The position numbers were made by a program, and so were the translations under genes. A DNA stretch of 64,000 nucleotides, from the NCBI RefSeq assembly GCF_001039355.2, contig NW_019774402.1:1196971-1260970 (forward strand), given 5' to 3'. Shown here in pieces: positions 13,901 through 25,900 of this stretch (position 1 is its first letter; every line of letters starts with the position of its first letter). Below the pieces are notes generated by a model. The model was not told the origin of the DNA and did no database searches. It saw only the letters and a program-made list of their open reading frames with translations. The DNA comes from Lingula anatina. Lineage: Eukaryota > Brachiopoda > Lingulata > Lingulida > Lingulidae.

Positions 13901-14548
13901 GTAGGAAGCAGTGGTGGTGTGGGAGAGGTGGTGACCTCTCAAGATTCAGAGCGAGGTTCAAATCAACCTGGGGATGATGGAGTCAGTACCGGGTCTCAGT
14001 CAGTGGAGGGTAGCAGTGCCATGAGCAGCAGCATATCCCATCAGAAGCATATCTCCAGTGATGCTGAAGACTCTGGCCTTGTCATTGATGAGGGAAATGA
14101 TGCAGACAGTTCTGCCAATGCTCAGCCAGTGAGTCCTGCCCATGCTAAGATCTCTACCACCTCAGGGCAAAGGGATAGAGACGCAGACCAAAGTACAGCC
14201 CCAGACACTGGTGCCAGCTCCTCTGAAGTCATAGGAAGCTCTTCATTACCTCATTCATCAGGTGGTGCCAATGTGCCCACCTCTGCTCAAGATGGCGGCA
14301 CACTCGGAATCTCCTCTTCGTCATCTGCACTGCCATTTGGCGCCAGTTGTTATCCTTTCTCCTCACAGCCTCTGCGTACTGCAGGAGGATCCCCAGGGAA
14401 TTCTCAGTTCCCCAGCAGCAGTGTTAGTACTCGTGGCAACTCGCCTACTATTGGGAGTAATGGTAGTAATAATGGGGTTGGGGACAGCACCACAGGATCT
14501 GTTCCAGCCATGTCATCACAGTATGAGACTATGTCTGATGAAGACTGA
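249..14548 (+). CDS. NCOR: Nuclear receptor corepressor (NCoR/SMRT family), 5' partial
   Basis: Scaffold protein that links unliganded nuclear receptors to HDAC3 deacetylase in the nucleus. The 5' end lies outside the window. Exons: 249-409, 1214-1284, 1550-1727, 1944-2059 and 2335-2454, repeated as 2879-3039, 3841-3911, 4195-4372, 4607-4722 and 5020-5139; then 5355-5551, 5897-6092, 6330-6702, 6907-7226, 7557-8747, 8916-9189, 9520-9663, 9920-11807, 12118-12292, 12531-12659 and 12831-14548. With only one copy of the duplicated set, phases agree throughout, giving about 2416 visible residues. Seen in order: the end of SANT1 ([16 protein letters not shown]); a cysteine-rich segment; complete SANT2 at 5355-5551 ([18 protein letters not shown]); low-complexity Pro, Gly and Gln tracts; two GSITQGTP motifs; [12 protein letters not shown]; two CoRNR-type boxes; and a C-terminus of [10 protein letters not shown]. 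All of these have counterparts in vertebrate NCOR1/2. Invertebrates usually have one gene, so NCOR1 and NCOR2 cannot be told apart. Confidence 0.95.
2648..2648. other. Single ambiguous base (assembly join)
   Basis: The only N in the window lies exactly at the boundary between the two copies of the NCoR segment. Sequence before it matches the end of copy 2 (about 5331), and sequence after it restarts at the AG microsatellite that also opens copy 1. This is what a scaffolding join between two overlapping or allelic contigs looks like. Confidence 0.9.
2649..5331. repeat. Second copy of the duplicated NCoR segment
   Basis: Near-identical to bases 21-2647 and continuous with the rest of NCoR downstream, so this is the copy that joins SANT2 in frame. 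It differs from copy 1 in microsatellites: a CA tract at about 4489-4525 and an ATT tract at 4921-4951, the latter absent from copy 1. It also carries scattered single-base changes in introns. Confidence 0.9.
4195..5139 (+). other. Cysteine-rich domain between NCoR SANT1 and SANT2 (three exons)
   Basis: Exons 4195-4372, 4607-4722 and 5020-5139 (copy 1: 1550-1727, 1944-2059, 2335-2454) encode a segment with CAVC, an isolated Cys, CSSCRC, a CPVPTC pair and CCSACF, each a few tens of residues apart, mixed with basic stretches such as [14 protein letters not shown]. The spacing of cysteine pairs suggests a zinc-binding fold. It is in frame between the end of SANT1 and SANT2. As I recall, the vertebrate NCOR1 inter-SANT region is Lys/Glu-rich and lacks cysteines. 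I do not recognise a named domain here. Confidence 0.7.
10830..11345 (+). other. Two CoRNR-type receptor interaction motifs
   Basis: At 10830-10847 the frame reads LIDAII within [16 protein letters not shown]. At 11331-11345 it reads IDAII within [15 protein letters not shown]. Both match the (L/I)xx(I/V)I core and the surrounding residues of the receptor-interaction domain of vertebrate NCoR, and their order is the same. They are the docking sites for unliganded nuclear receptors in the family; which receptors bind here cannot be read from the sequence. Confidence 0.85.
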
Positions 14549-15740
14549 AAAAAATGAATGCTATTCTGTCATTTAAATTCCTAATAATGGAAGGGTGTTT
14601 TAAGAAAATTGGGAACCATGGGAAAGTGTTGCTATAATATTTAGATGGGCATCATTTTATACCAAGTCGAAAGGGTAGGGAATACATCCTCTTGGATAGT
14701 AAATGAGAACCTGTACTTTTCATGGGACTGTTTTACCCTGGCATGCTGATGAGAAGAATTACAAATTGGAATAGAAAGTAGTGATTTGCAGTAGAAGATG
14801 AAATAGAAAATGCAGGTATGGTAATTATGTACTAGTGTGAAGGAACGTTATTCACATACTGATAACTGTAATACAATCAGATTTGCGTAATGATAAGTAT
14901 TTTTTGTAAAGCCTTTGTACATATGTTGTTACACTTTATAAAGGACTTTATAGGCAGATGTAGATGTTTAGTTTAAAAATGAAAATCATGTCAGTTTATG
15001 CAGACAAGTTTACAGAATGCATGAAGATAAAATCTCTGAGATGGGCCCCTTATAATTTTTTATTTAAAAGTTATATTGATTGATCGGCAAAATCCCTGTA
15101 GATCTTGTAAATTTTAATGCTATTTGAAGTTGCATAGGATAGGAAATTTGATATATCTCCTTGCCAGTTTTTTATTTTATTTATTTATTTATATATATAT
15201 TTTTTTTATTTTTGATTTTTTTAGAATCTACGTTGTTTTATATTGTGTAAAAATGTTGTTTTTATGTTATTGTATAGTTAGATGTGTATTGCTTTAACTA
15301 TCTTTTCTGGTGTTATTTAGTTTGCTGTATGATAGCTGGGCATTTTTATATGAAAGTAATCAGTCAAGTTGTGCTGTAATTATTTTGTTTATTCCCTTTT
15401 CTTTATTTGAAAAAGAACGATTTTCTTTAGTAGTTGTTTCTCAAGTGGGTCAGAATTATGTCTTGAATTATAAACAGAAACTCAGAAATAGAAATAAAAT
15501 ATTTGTGAGAACTTCAGAGGCTGTGGCAGTTTCAGAAAATGTGCTCTGAGGGTTGAAAGTCAAGACTTGTAGATTTTGAGGAGCATCAATAGATTAAGTT
15601 ACTTTCAACACAAATGGTGTTGTACATTCTGTTGATCTATGCTGTTGTTTACAGAGCCAGTTTCATTATTATATAGCCTCAACAATATGTATGGAAACTG
15701 GACTTCTGTTTGTATCATGTTTACAGTGGAAAGTAATAAA
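14549..15740 (+). other. NCoR 3' UTR with polyadenylation signal
   Basis: AT-rich non-coding sequence follows the NCoR stop codon. AATAAA at 15735-15740 is a good polyadenylation signal, giving a 3' UTR of about 1.2 kb. ORFs here are short and show no recognisable protein. Confidence 0.65.
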
Positions 15741-16548
15741 AAGCACAACTGTTAAGTTTGTTTTCTGGTGTGATAAACCGTGGCAGCATAAGATGGTTGC
15801 CTGGCACTTACCCAAAAATTACTCATTCCCCCTCGAAATCCAGTCAATTTAAAAATACGATGGACCTTTCTAGATCTTTTTCTTACAGGTACAAATGTAC
15901 TTTGCTTAAAATCAAAAGCCATGCATGTTATTCCATACTTGTGATTTATCAAAAAACTTCCAAGTGGGTCCACAGAAACATAAAAATACTAAGAGAGTAA
16001 AACAAAGTATTTTATTACATTGATGGTAGAAATACATGGTGTAGAAACGAAAAATGGACATCAGAGAGGCAACATTTTAATATGGAACTGGTAGATACCT
16101 GACCTTTCCTTCACAGAAAAGTCTTCAATTTGATGGAAGACCATTAACATCTATCCTTGAGGCACAACTCACAAAAAAGGTATTTTAAACCTTGTTCTCA
16201 GTCACTACAATCTGTGCTGTATGCTGGTATCCATCAACTATTCTCTGCATTCTCACTAAAGTATTTAGCCGTTCCAATTTGTTGCACACATCTTGAAGAA
16301 AATCATTTATTCTAGGGGTGGATAATGGTAGTTTCGGACTAAATCATTTAACTTCAAACTGTCATAATGATGACAATAGGTGTCACATCTTTCAACTTTT
16401 CCCTGGCAGTCCCCTTAATTTGTTATTGGCATGATGTTTCGATTATGTAAAACTATTTTCATACAGTTCCTGTTGTTTTCTGTACATCTGAGTCACAAAA
16501 CACTGCACTCTCTATCTAATACAACAGTCCCAGAAACATTGGGTTTCA
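15741..16548 (-). other. Short intergenic gap and CCT6 3' UTR
   Basis: TTTATT at 16011-16016 is AATAAA on the minus strand and would end a CCT6 3' UTR of roughly 530 nt (16011-16548). Between 15741 and 16010 I see no gene; the two convergent genes end within about 270 bp of each other. Confidence 0.5.
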
Positions 16549-19500
16549 TCAGCCTTTGAGAGATGTCATTCCAGCTCTCATGATTTCATCCACCAGCAAT
16601 AAATTAGAGGCTATCACAGTGCTGGAATGAAAAAAAAATTCTTAATTCGAATTTTTATTCTGCAGCAATTTCCATCAAAATTTGCAATATACATGGTGAA
16701 AGAAAAACATTCCCTTGTACACAGTAAAGAAAATCTGTCTTGCTTACAAAAAAAAATGTGCACAAATTAACACAAGTGTATACATACCAGGAGTGTAACA
16801 GTTGCCTCTTCACTCTGTAGTTGTCTACAATACCTGCATCCATAGGTAATAGGCATTCACCTGAAATTAGAAACTGTTGTAAAAACACAGCAAGATTCAC
16901 TGTTCATCTAGAATGACATTACTTCAAATATATATATTCATATTTGGTTTGTCATAAACACAGACACTTAAAAAAGTTTTAATTTGTGTTAAGCTAATGC
17001 AAAGCTAAATTCTCTCTGGTATTTATGTCTTATGACTGCCCCACATTTATACTAGGCCATATATCTTGTTGTAACCCCAGCCCTCACCCTTCAACCCACC
17101 CACCCAGCCAGTTACCCTAAAAATACAGGTCCAACTATATATATGTATTACCTGTGGCTAAATCAATGCCCACAGGCTGTCCAGCTGATGCATACTCCTC
17201 CTGTAGCTTCACAATAGTCTCCTGTGCATCCAGACCAGAATTTCTGGCTAGAGTTTTGGGTATTACCAATAAGGCTTCGGCATATGCAGCGATACCCAGC
17301 CTGGCACGCCCTTTGACTGTCTCCTTGTATTTGAACAGCTCTGCATGTGCTGCAATCTCAAAGGCACCAGCTCCAGGGACAACTGAACCTGAAATTGAAA
17401 AGAAAAATATTTACTTTATCATTACATTCGAGTTTAGTGCTCCTCCCTATAATTTTTATCTCATAGTTTAACCTACTGAAAATTTTCTAAAGATAAATGT
17501 CGAACACAACCAAATTCATTAATACTGAAATTTTTTGCTGTGCTCCCCCCGACAGCACAATCTTGCTTCTCATTTTATTTAACCTGTAGCATAATGCTCG
17601 ACATACAATAAAAAAGTGATTATGGCTAAATTGTACTGGTAGAAATCTGAAAAAAAAAAAAGTAAATGTCTAAAACTTACCATCTTCCACAGCATTCTTC
17701 ACAGCTCTCAAGCCATCATGAATGGCATCCTTGATCTGAGCCACAGTGTGACGGTTTGGTCCCTTGATCACAACAGTCACTGAGCGGGGGTTCTTGCATT
17801 CCTCAATGAAAAAGAACTTCTCTTCACCCTGATCAGACAAAAAAGAAATATTTAATGTGAAAGAATTATTTCAGACATTGCAATATTGATCTTACATTCA
17901 CAGAAGCAATCAGTTTGTAATACAGCGTTATAGTAAATTATAAAATTACTTCCATTTGTCAAATCAAAATGTTCCAAACCTCATAAAATCATTTTCTGAG
18001 AAAACAATACTGATCTGAAAAAGAAAAAAAAAGCTCACTAGTGTGTGCTCATATGCAAGGCCAGCATATCCCAAGCAATCTGGGGTCAAATCCTCTAGGG
18101 AGTTCATGGCCATGCCACCACAGGCTAAGGTCAACCGTTCCATGTTTCTCCTCTTGGCTCTTCTCAAGGCAACAATTCCTTCCTTGGCCAGCATGTCCAA
18201 AGACATAGGATCAATACCCTAAAATTATTGTAAACAAAACAAAGGGTCAATTAAAAATACACAATCCTATATTATTTACCCTTTAATACATTTAAATAGA
18301 ACAAGGTATTAAAAAATAAACATCCACACCAAAAGCTTGATTGTAAACAACCATAATTTGATTTGAGGTTTTAATCTAAAAATAAATATGTTCTTGCTGA
18401 TGACAATGAAATTTTCAGGAAAATGTTTATTAAATTTATATTATTACATACCTTTTGGTTTATGATTATAAAATTTTTGTCTGTGCCATCACACATTTTC
18501 TTCTTGAACTCAATAATCTTGGCAACCTTAATATCAGTAAATTCTCTCTCTGCCTGCACAAGCTTTTCCCTCTCTGCAGCACTCTTGTAGAAGAACCCAG
18601 AATTTACTTCACTGTAATTATTACAATGAAAATTTTTTGTAAAAAATCTATTAATAAGCAGTTTAAAAATAATGTTAAGGATGAAAAAAATGGCATTCAT
18701 CTCAGGCTAAGCCCTGTCTCAAAATATTAACTAATATTTTCCTGTTCTTCCAGACTTTTTTCCAATATCTTCCAACACAAATTCATATCCTCCAACACAC
18801 GATCTGTAATGCAACAATGAGTATGAAAAAAAAAAACTGTTTACACTTTACCTTTTCTCATATTCTAATGACACATTACAGGTGAGGATGTAGGCATTTT
18901 CTATTCTCTTCTTCATGTCAGGATGACGGGCACCATGATCCATTACAATTCCTCTTACAAGTCTGAAAAAAAAGTTGACAAAAGTAACAAACAAGTTCAT
19001 TAATATTTCATAGAGTCTTTTTGTTATCATTAAAAAAGTGAACAAGAGCTTTCAGAGACTGAGAGTGAACTTTGAAAATCTAAATCATGCTGTAACTTAA
19101 CAGAAAGAGATTTTGTAAAGTAATAATAGCATGTACAGTGTACAATATATCATTTTTTTTTAATTACTGAAACACTTTTTGGAATATATTCTATACCACC
19201 TTTCAGATATAATAAGTACTTACGTGGTGTCCATATCAGTTTTGTGCATCATTTCCATGATTTCTACCATGTGCAAATCAATTGGTTCTTCAGGCTTTTG
19301 TATAGCTAAAACTGCATCTACAACATGCTGAAAAGTGAACATTGCAACATCAAAACCAATTCAATTATGTTGCATTTTCAACTTTTTTGTATCAATATAT
19401 AAAAATAATGCACATCCACACGTGACTTAATGAATGCAGCTGAAAACAGTAATGTTACTGAGAAATATTGTAAAGGCTAAATAGTTTGAAACAAAATTTA

Positions 19501-21136
19501 CCTCTGTTAAAACATCAGCCAGCTCAGGATGCACTTTGGTCCTCAGGGATGTTCTAGCAACATTTATCAACATATCTCTGTCCATGGTCTTAGCTACTTT
19601 TATAGACTCCAATACCTAAAACAAATGGACAAAAACAAGCTTTATGTTACAGTTTACCTAAATTTTGCAAGTTAAAAAAATGCATTCACATTCACCAAAA
19701 CTCCCTGTAAAAATCTGTGCTTACATATGAGAACTATTCCAAGTACCAATATTTCATAGAAATAATGGAAAACTAGTCATAAATCACCTACTGAGATGCA
19801 ATTTATAAGGTCCAACCATCTCCACTAGAAGCGGGCTGTCAAAAGAGGTAAATGAGTAATAACTGAAAAAACCTTTACCTCTAATGCTTTGGTCTTGGCT
19901 AGCTCAAACCCTTCTGTCACTAGTCTTGGGTGAAGACCCTGAAACATAGCACAGCAATTTGTCAAGTTCTTTTCAACATTTTTCTGACATGCTACATGTA
20001 AATCACATCATCTAATACAAATTCTAAATAGTAAAAAATTACAATGGAAGTGAATTATTATTATTTTTTTTTAATTCAGCCAAGCTCACACCAGTTCTCA
20101 ATCAATACTGAAAAGCCAACTGACAAAACTGCAACTGACAATACTCTGATATTGGCAAGTTAAAAGCTGCTAGAGCAGAGACCTAGATAAATAACACAAC
20201 CAAACACCTGGAGCTATAATTTATGATAACATACCTCTGATATGTACACATCAGCTTGTTTTAGTAGTTCTCCAATAATGAGGACATTTGATGTAGTGCC
20301 ATCACCAGTGATGTCATCTTGAGCTGTGGCTACACGTGCAATCAGAGATGCTGTGGGATGCTGGATTTGCTGATAAATAACATATATGAGAGTCGAGACA
20401 TAAATATATCATGCAAATTTTTGAAAATGGTCACTTAAATTATTTAATATTATCATAAAAAATTGCCAGCATTACATTTGTTTCATAATGAAAATGATGC
20501 TGCAAAGATGACTCATATCAAAAACAGTAACTATTTGATAAATTGACTTGGCATTATTTAACATACCATTTCATGAAGCAGCACATTTCCATCTTTGGTC
20601 ATTTTTATGTCTCCAGAACCAGACACCAACCTGACAATAAAAATACCAAAATCAGATAACCATACATATATAAAAGTATATGCATAATTATCACACTGTT
20701 AAAGCTAGCACTGAGAACGAAAAACCAAAAAAAATCAACTATTCTCGAAGTGTATTTGCACCCTGCTCGACATCTAAACATTCCATGAACTGATAAATAT
20801 ATCAGTTTTAATTTCGATAGACATAATGATTAAAAACGAAACACATGAAAATGGCACGAAAAAAAACAGAGCTTTTAGATACTGATCCAATACAGAAGTT
20901 GCTAGAATTTGTACGCGGAATAGAAAAAGGAACGAACATGTGCTTCTCATACCCATTTTTCCTACAGACAATACCTAACATAAAAGTGTCTCGACTTACA
21001 TTTTCATCGTTCCCTTTGGACCAAGATTACTTTTAAGAACATCCTGGAGACCACGAGCTGCGCCTATATTAAGCGCTAAAGCTTGTGCAGCCCTGGCAAC
21101 TTCGGCTTTGGGATTCAACGCTTTGACAGCAGCCAT
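16549..21136 (-). CDS. CCT6: T-complex protein 1 subunit zeta (CCT6)
   Basis: Subunit of the cytosolic TRiC/CCT chaperonin, which folds actin, tubulin and many other proteins with ATP hydrolysis. Thirteen exons on the minus strand (plus coordinates): 21000-21136, 20567-20630, 20235-20369, 19879-19938, 19502-19615, 19224-19327, 18852-18962, 18452-18611, 18039-18218, 17681-17828, 17152-17388, 16788-16860, 16549-16621. All phases agree and the product is 531 residues, the same as I recall for human CCT6A. The start [18 protein letters not shown] matches the family. The ATPase motif [10 protein letters not shown] has its Asp near residue 90; later come [34 protein letters not shown] near residue 407 and the C-terminal [14 protein letters not shown]. 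Nothing is missing or substituted in the parts I checked. It is tail-to-tail with NCoR and head-to-head with POR. Confidence 0.97.
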
Positions 21137-22931
21137 CTTGCACTCTTGATCAACAGTGTCGCCTGGCGGCAATCTCGGAAGAAGCGAGACTTGATGTACC
21201 TATATCTTGAAAATTAATCATATTAAGGTATCGATCAACTTAGATACCCTCTATTTCCTAATACACCTAAGAAATATTCATTAATTCCAACACAAATGTT
21301 GAATTTAATCTGAGAGAATTTACAAGAAATTTATTTTGAAAGGTCAAAGGTCACCAAACGTAAATTCACGAGAACTGTTAATCTGGTGTAAGACCCTCTT
21401 ATAAAACGTCAGTCATAATTTTATCAGTGCGGTCAATTTAGGTGACACCGGTTAGACGTATGGGTAGTAAAACCGGGAAACGTGTCAGAAGCGTTGATTG
21501 AGAGCGGTGAAACAGGTGGGTTAAATAGCAGGCCATACATTGTGGCTGGCTTTATGTAAAGCACTAAAGGTACGTGCGTACTCAAACTGATCACGTTTGG
21601 ATTTTCGTGATTCAGCGCAGTGCCAAAAACTAGGTCGAATAAACTGACCCCTTTTCCATGGTCACTTTCCTCCGTGAAACAAGCTTTTGTAAGTAAGATT
21701 CGGTGATGGTTGCATGACAAAATATTTGATCTACTTCATGTATTTATAAATGTAAGGTTGTCTCCCGATAACCGTCTCAAAATAATAGATGTGTAATGTA
21801 TAACCTTTTTACATGGACTCCGACCTTGGCACAAAAAATGTGGGCATACATGATCCTGACCAAGTACCAGTTGGTCAAGATAGATAGATCTATTCCGGGG
21901 AGATTTGCTTGTAGTACAAATTAAATGTTCTAAATTCTTTCACAAAAGAATTGTCTGAAAGCTTTTGGTTACTTCTTAATCATATTAACCCTACCCCTCC
22001 TCTAAGGCATTTTTCTCAGCCTATGGCCCTCATTTAATGCTTTTTAAACTGCATACAAACATCACTAAGTTGGTTTCATTGTGTCTGTTATGGAATTTGA
22101 GCAGTCGTATCTTAACCAGAAAAAAAAAGCTTAGAATTTTCTTATGGGCACAAACTCTGGGTCTGCCCAGTATAAGAACCAATAGTTTTAGTTCAGGCAT
22201 GCTTCAATTTTATGATAGTGATAACTGAGTTTTTGACATGAAATGTTTATGTACAGGGAATAATTGATTGACGTGGATAAAGTATGAAGTCAGCTTTTTA
22301 AATATTCACTATGTCGCATACATGTAGATACAACCTCAACCTCATGAGATAAGATAATATACATATGGTTATTCATACAAAGTCTGGGTCAGTTTAATTC
22401 TGGGTAGGTCTACTGGGACATGTCATCATGAAGTAATATCATATTTAGATATCAATGTACTTATAGACCTGATATATTGTGTTTTTTTTTTTTTTTTTTC
22501 AAATTAAACATTTTGGTGCAGTTATCTTGTTACACTTAAAGTTTAGGTTTCATATTGGTTAACTTTTATTTAACTTACTATTAAAGGTAACTTTTATTTT
22601 CAACTTTTAAAACTGTTTTCTCTGTCAATGTGGTTATCATATTACTGGGGTAGCGCTAACACTCGCCAATTTAGCCAAATGCTAAAACTTACTTAAATTG
22701 GCTAAAGAAAAAGGGCTTGATTTGACTTGTTTTAGTCAAATGATCACCATTTTGATAACGAATTGACAAAATAGTGGTGATTTGGCTAAGCGAAAAAAAT
22801 TGCTAGCGCTACCCCAGTATTATAATATACTTTTTTGAAGGAAATGGTTAAGCATAATTAATATTCATTTAAATGCTTTTCTTTTTTTCAGACACCTATT
22901 TTATTTATTCAAACAGTACACTAAAACAAAC
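21137..22931. promoter_or_regulatory. Divergent CCT6/POR upstream region
   Basis: About 1.8 kb separates the start codons of CCT6 (-) and POR (+). No coding exon is visible. A good acceptor (pyrimidine tract ending CAG) at 22889-22891 implies that the POR 5' UTR is spliced, with its first exon somewhere upstream; a GTAAGT near 21688 is one possible donor. The interval also contains a small inverted-repeat element at 22644-22818. Core promoter positions cannot be fixed from sequence alone. Confidence 0.5.
22644..22818. mobile_element. Small inverted-repeat element (MITE-like)
   Basis: The segment starts with ACTGGGGTAGCGCTA and ends with its exact reverse complement (22804-22818). Inside, AAATGATCACCATTTTG near 22738 and CAAAATAGTGGTGATTT near 22768 form a second inverted pair. 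The sequence ATT flanks both sides and may be a short target duplication. There is no coding capacity, as expected for a non-autonomous DNA transposon derivative about 175 bp long. Confidence 0.75.
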
Positions 22932-25900
22932 ATGGTGCTTGTGACTATAACACTAGAAGCAAGTACAGAAGCAGTTACGGAAGCCTCAGAGCCATTACTG
23001 GGAATGTTGGATATAGCTATTCTAGGAGTCATTGCCATGGGCTTGGTATACTGGTTCTTTCTCCGGGGCAAGAAAGAGGAGCCTCCAACCATTAAGAAGT
23101 TAACAGTGCTGTAAGTTATTTGTTGGTGTCTTGATATTGTCACCCATGGATTTCTATTATACAAGATATTTTGTTTAATAAAATCATGTTTATTCCTTCA
23201 CACACAAAGTTATAGTGTTCATTTCATGTAATGCATGTCTCTTTAATGGAAATGCAGGTGCATGAAAAAAGTTAAAAATTCCAGTTCATCTTTTTTAAAC
23301 AAGGAGAGCATGTGTTATCTAGTTCCATGGACACCTGCATAAATAGGATATGCCAATGACATCAGCAGGAAGGTGTTAATTGCTATATCAGTTAATAGTG
23401 TGTCGAATGACATCAGCTATACTGGTGTTGCCTTGTCAGATGTATAAAATATAATGACATCATTCAAGAACTTGTGTCCTGTAAATGAAGTTATGTACAA
23501 TTTGGTTTACACGTAGCAATGTGGTAATTAATTTTAACCAGATAAAGATCTGACATCTTGTACTCTAATATTTCAAACACTGTACAGTCTTTATATTTAT
23601 TCGTCTATATTTATATGGCACAATCATTAGAATATTTACTTTGCCATATTTTTTTGTTATCTTCCTTTTAGTTGTGCATTTGAAATCTACTTTATCGATT
23701 ATATTCCCCTTTTGGTTATAATTGGATTATGAAGTGTTTGTTTACTAGTAATTAAGTCAATAGAAACCTTTGATAGGGTAGATAAGGATTTTTGCATATA
23801 TATATTCAGGCACAAAAATTAATTTTTTTTCAATATTTTACAGGCCTTCAACTGTCAGAGCTGATGACACAAATTTTGTAAATAAGATGAAGCATGGAGT
23901 AAGTATATGCAAAACACATGAGCCTTTCATAAGTTTGAATTAATTGTTAATCAGCATCAAACACCTTTGATTGAGGTGATTATCAGTTTTATAATTATAT
24001 TGATTCCAGGTACATTGCTAATGCTTGCAGTGGCATATTTGTCATTCACACTTCCAGGGAGTCATTAAGCATTTGCCACATAGGTTTGACTCTATTTGGT
24101 GACCTTTTCAAGCTCTAAAAAGAAATTGTTTCCTAAATAGTTCATACTGTGCCATTAAGATTACTTGAAAATGACATTTCAGCCAGAAAAGAAAAAATGA
24201 AAAAAAAATCTTTAAATAATATTTAAAAATATTTAAATTGGGAATATATGTGGTGGTCTATTATTCTAGGGGAAGAATGTGATTGTGTTTTATGGGTCCC
24301 AGACTGGCACAGCAGAGGAGTTTGCTGGTCGCTTGTCCAAGGATGCTAGTCGCTATGGCATGAAAGGGATTACAGCTGATCCTGAGGAATGTGACATGGT
24401 AAGATTTCTTTTTATAATTTTGTGATTTCAAAGTACTGTGGTAAATAGAAATACATACTTTTTTTCTGTCCCTATTTTGATAGCATTTTAATTTTTATTA
24501 CTGGCTTGATTCTCTTCTTAACAGGAAGAGCTTCCACAGTTGGCTGAAATTGAGAATTCCCTAGCAATATTTTGTATGGCTACATATGGTGAGGGAGATC
24601 CCACAGATAATGCACAAGAGTTTTATGATTGGCTACAAAATGGTGATGCTGACTTGTCTGGGGTCAGATATGCTGTAAGTAAAGATATTTAGAGAAATAT
24701 ACAAGAGAAACCCTTAATTGATACCCTATTTGAAAGAGAAGGGTATTATATTTTTCTGTTAAAACAGCTTGAAACTTGGGAAAGATTTAGCATTCTCCAG
24801 CTAGCTCACCCAACCCTACTCTGACAAGTACTTTTACAAACACTGTTATTTAAGCCATTTTCACTTGCCAGTATATCAGTAAAAGCCCTTGTTCCAGTGC
24901 TAACTCGGTGTTTTGTATGAAACAAAAAACTACATATTACAAAGTGTTTTGATATTCCTTTCAAACATGTTAATTTAGTTACCAGTACGTTTTTTGAATA
25001 TTATTCTTTCATCCAGTTATGATAATGCTTAACAAAGAAATTCATGTTTTCTTTCTGGATTAAATAGGTATTCAGTCTTGGCAATAAAACCTATGAGCAT
25101 TATAATGCCATGGGAAAATATGTGGACAAGAGACTGGAAGAACTTGGGGCAACAAGAATATATGAAGTGGGCTTGGGAGATGATGATGCCAAGTATGTAC
25201 ACTAGATAGCCGTTATCTGATACCTCTTTTTTAATGGAAATTTCTTTCTCAGCCTGGTTTTATCTGAGAAGCTTTGCTATATAACAAGTGTTCAAAGAAA
25301 AAAGCTTGTTTCTCTCATGCACATTTTTCATTTGACAATTACTAATAACTGAATAAGAGGTATGTTGTTGAGTTGAAATGTTCAGAAGTCAGCATGTATA
25401 GATTGTGTATTATGAATTTTAGCATTGAGGAAGATTTTGTGACCTGGAGGGAGAAATTTTGGCCTGCTGTTTGTGAACACTTTGGTGTGGAAGCAACAGG
25501 AGAGGATGTAAAGTAAGATGGCTGTATTTAATTTGTTTTAATTTTATACAGTAAGTTAAAAATAATTTACCTGAGGTACATTAAGTTGAAAATATTTAAC
25601 TGTAGGTATCTGTTCATGTAATAAGTTGAACTTTCTACATGTTAATTGTCTTTTGTTTTATAAAGGATTACAAGACCATTTTAATGTTGAATTGTGATAT
25701 TTAACTTCATTAATTTAATTGGAACCTATAATATTATGTAATTTTTTCCATATTTCATCTATTTTCCTATTAGCATGAGGCAATTTGCTGTAGAGATACA
25801 TGAAGACACACCCAAGGAGAAGATATTTAGTGGTGAACCTGCTAGGCTTGGGTCTTTCAGAAATCAAAAACCGTAAGACATATTTTTATTTGAAATAAAA

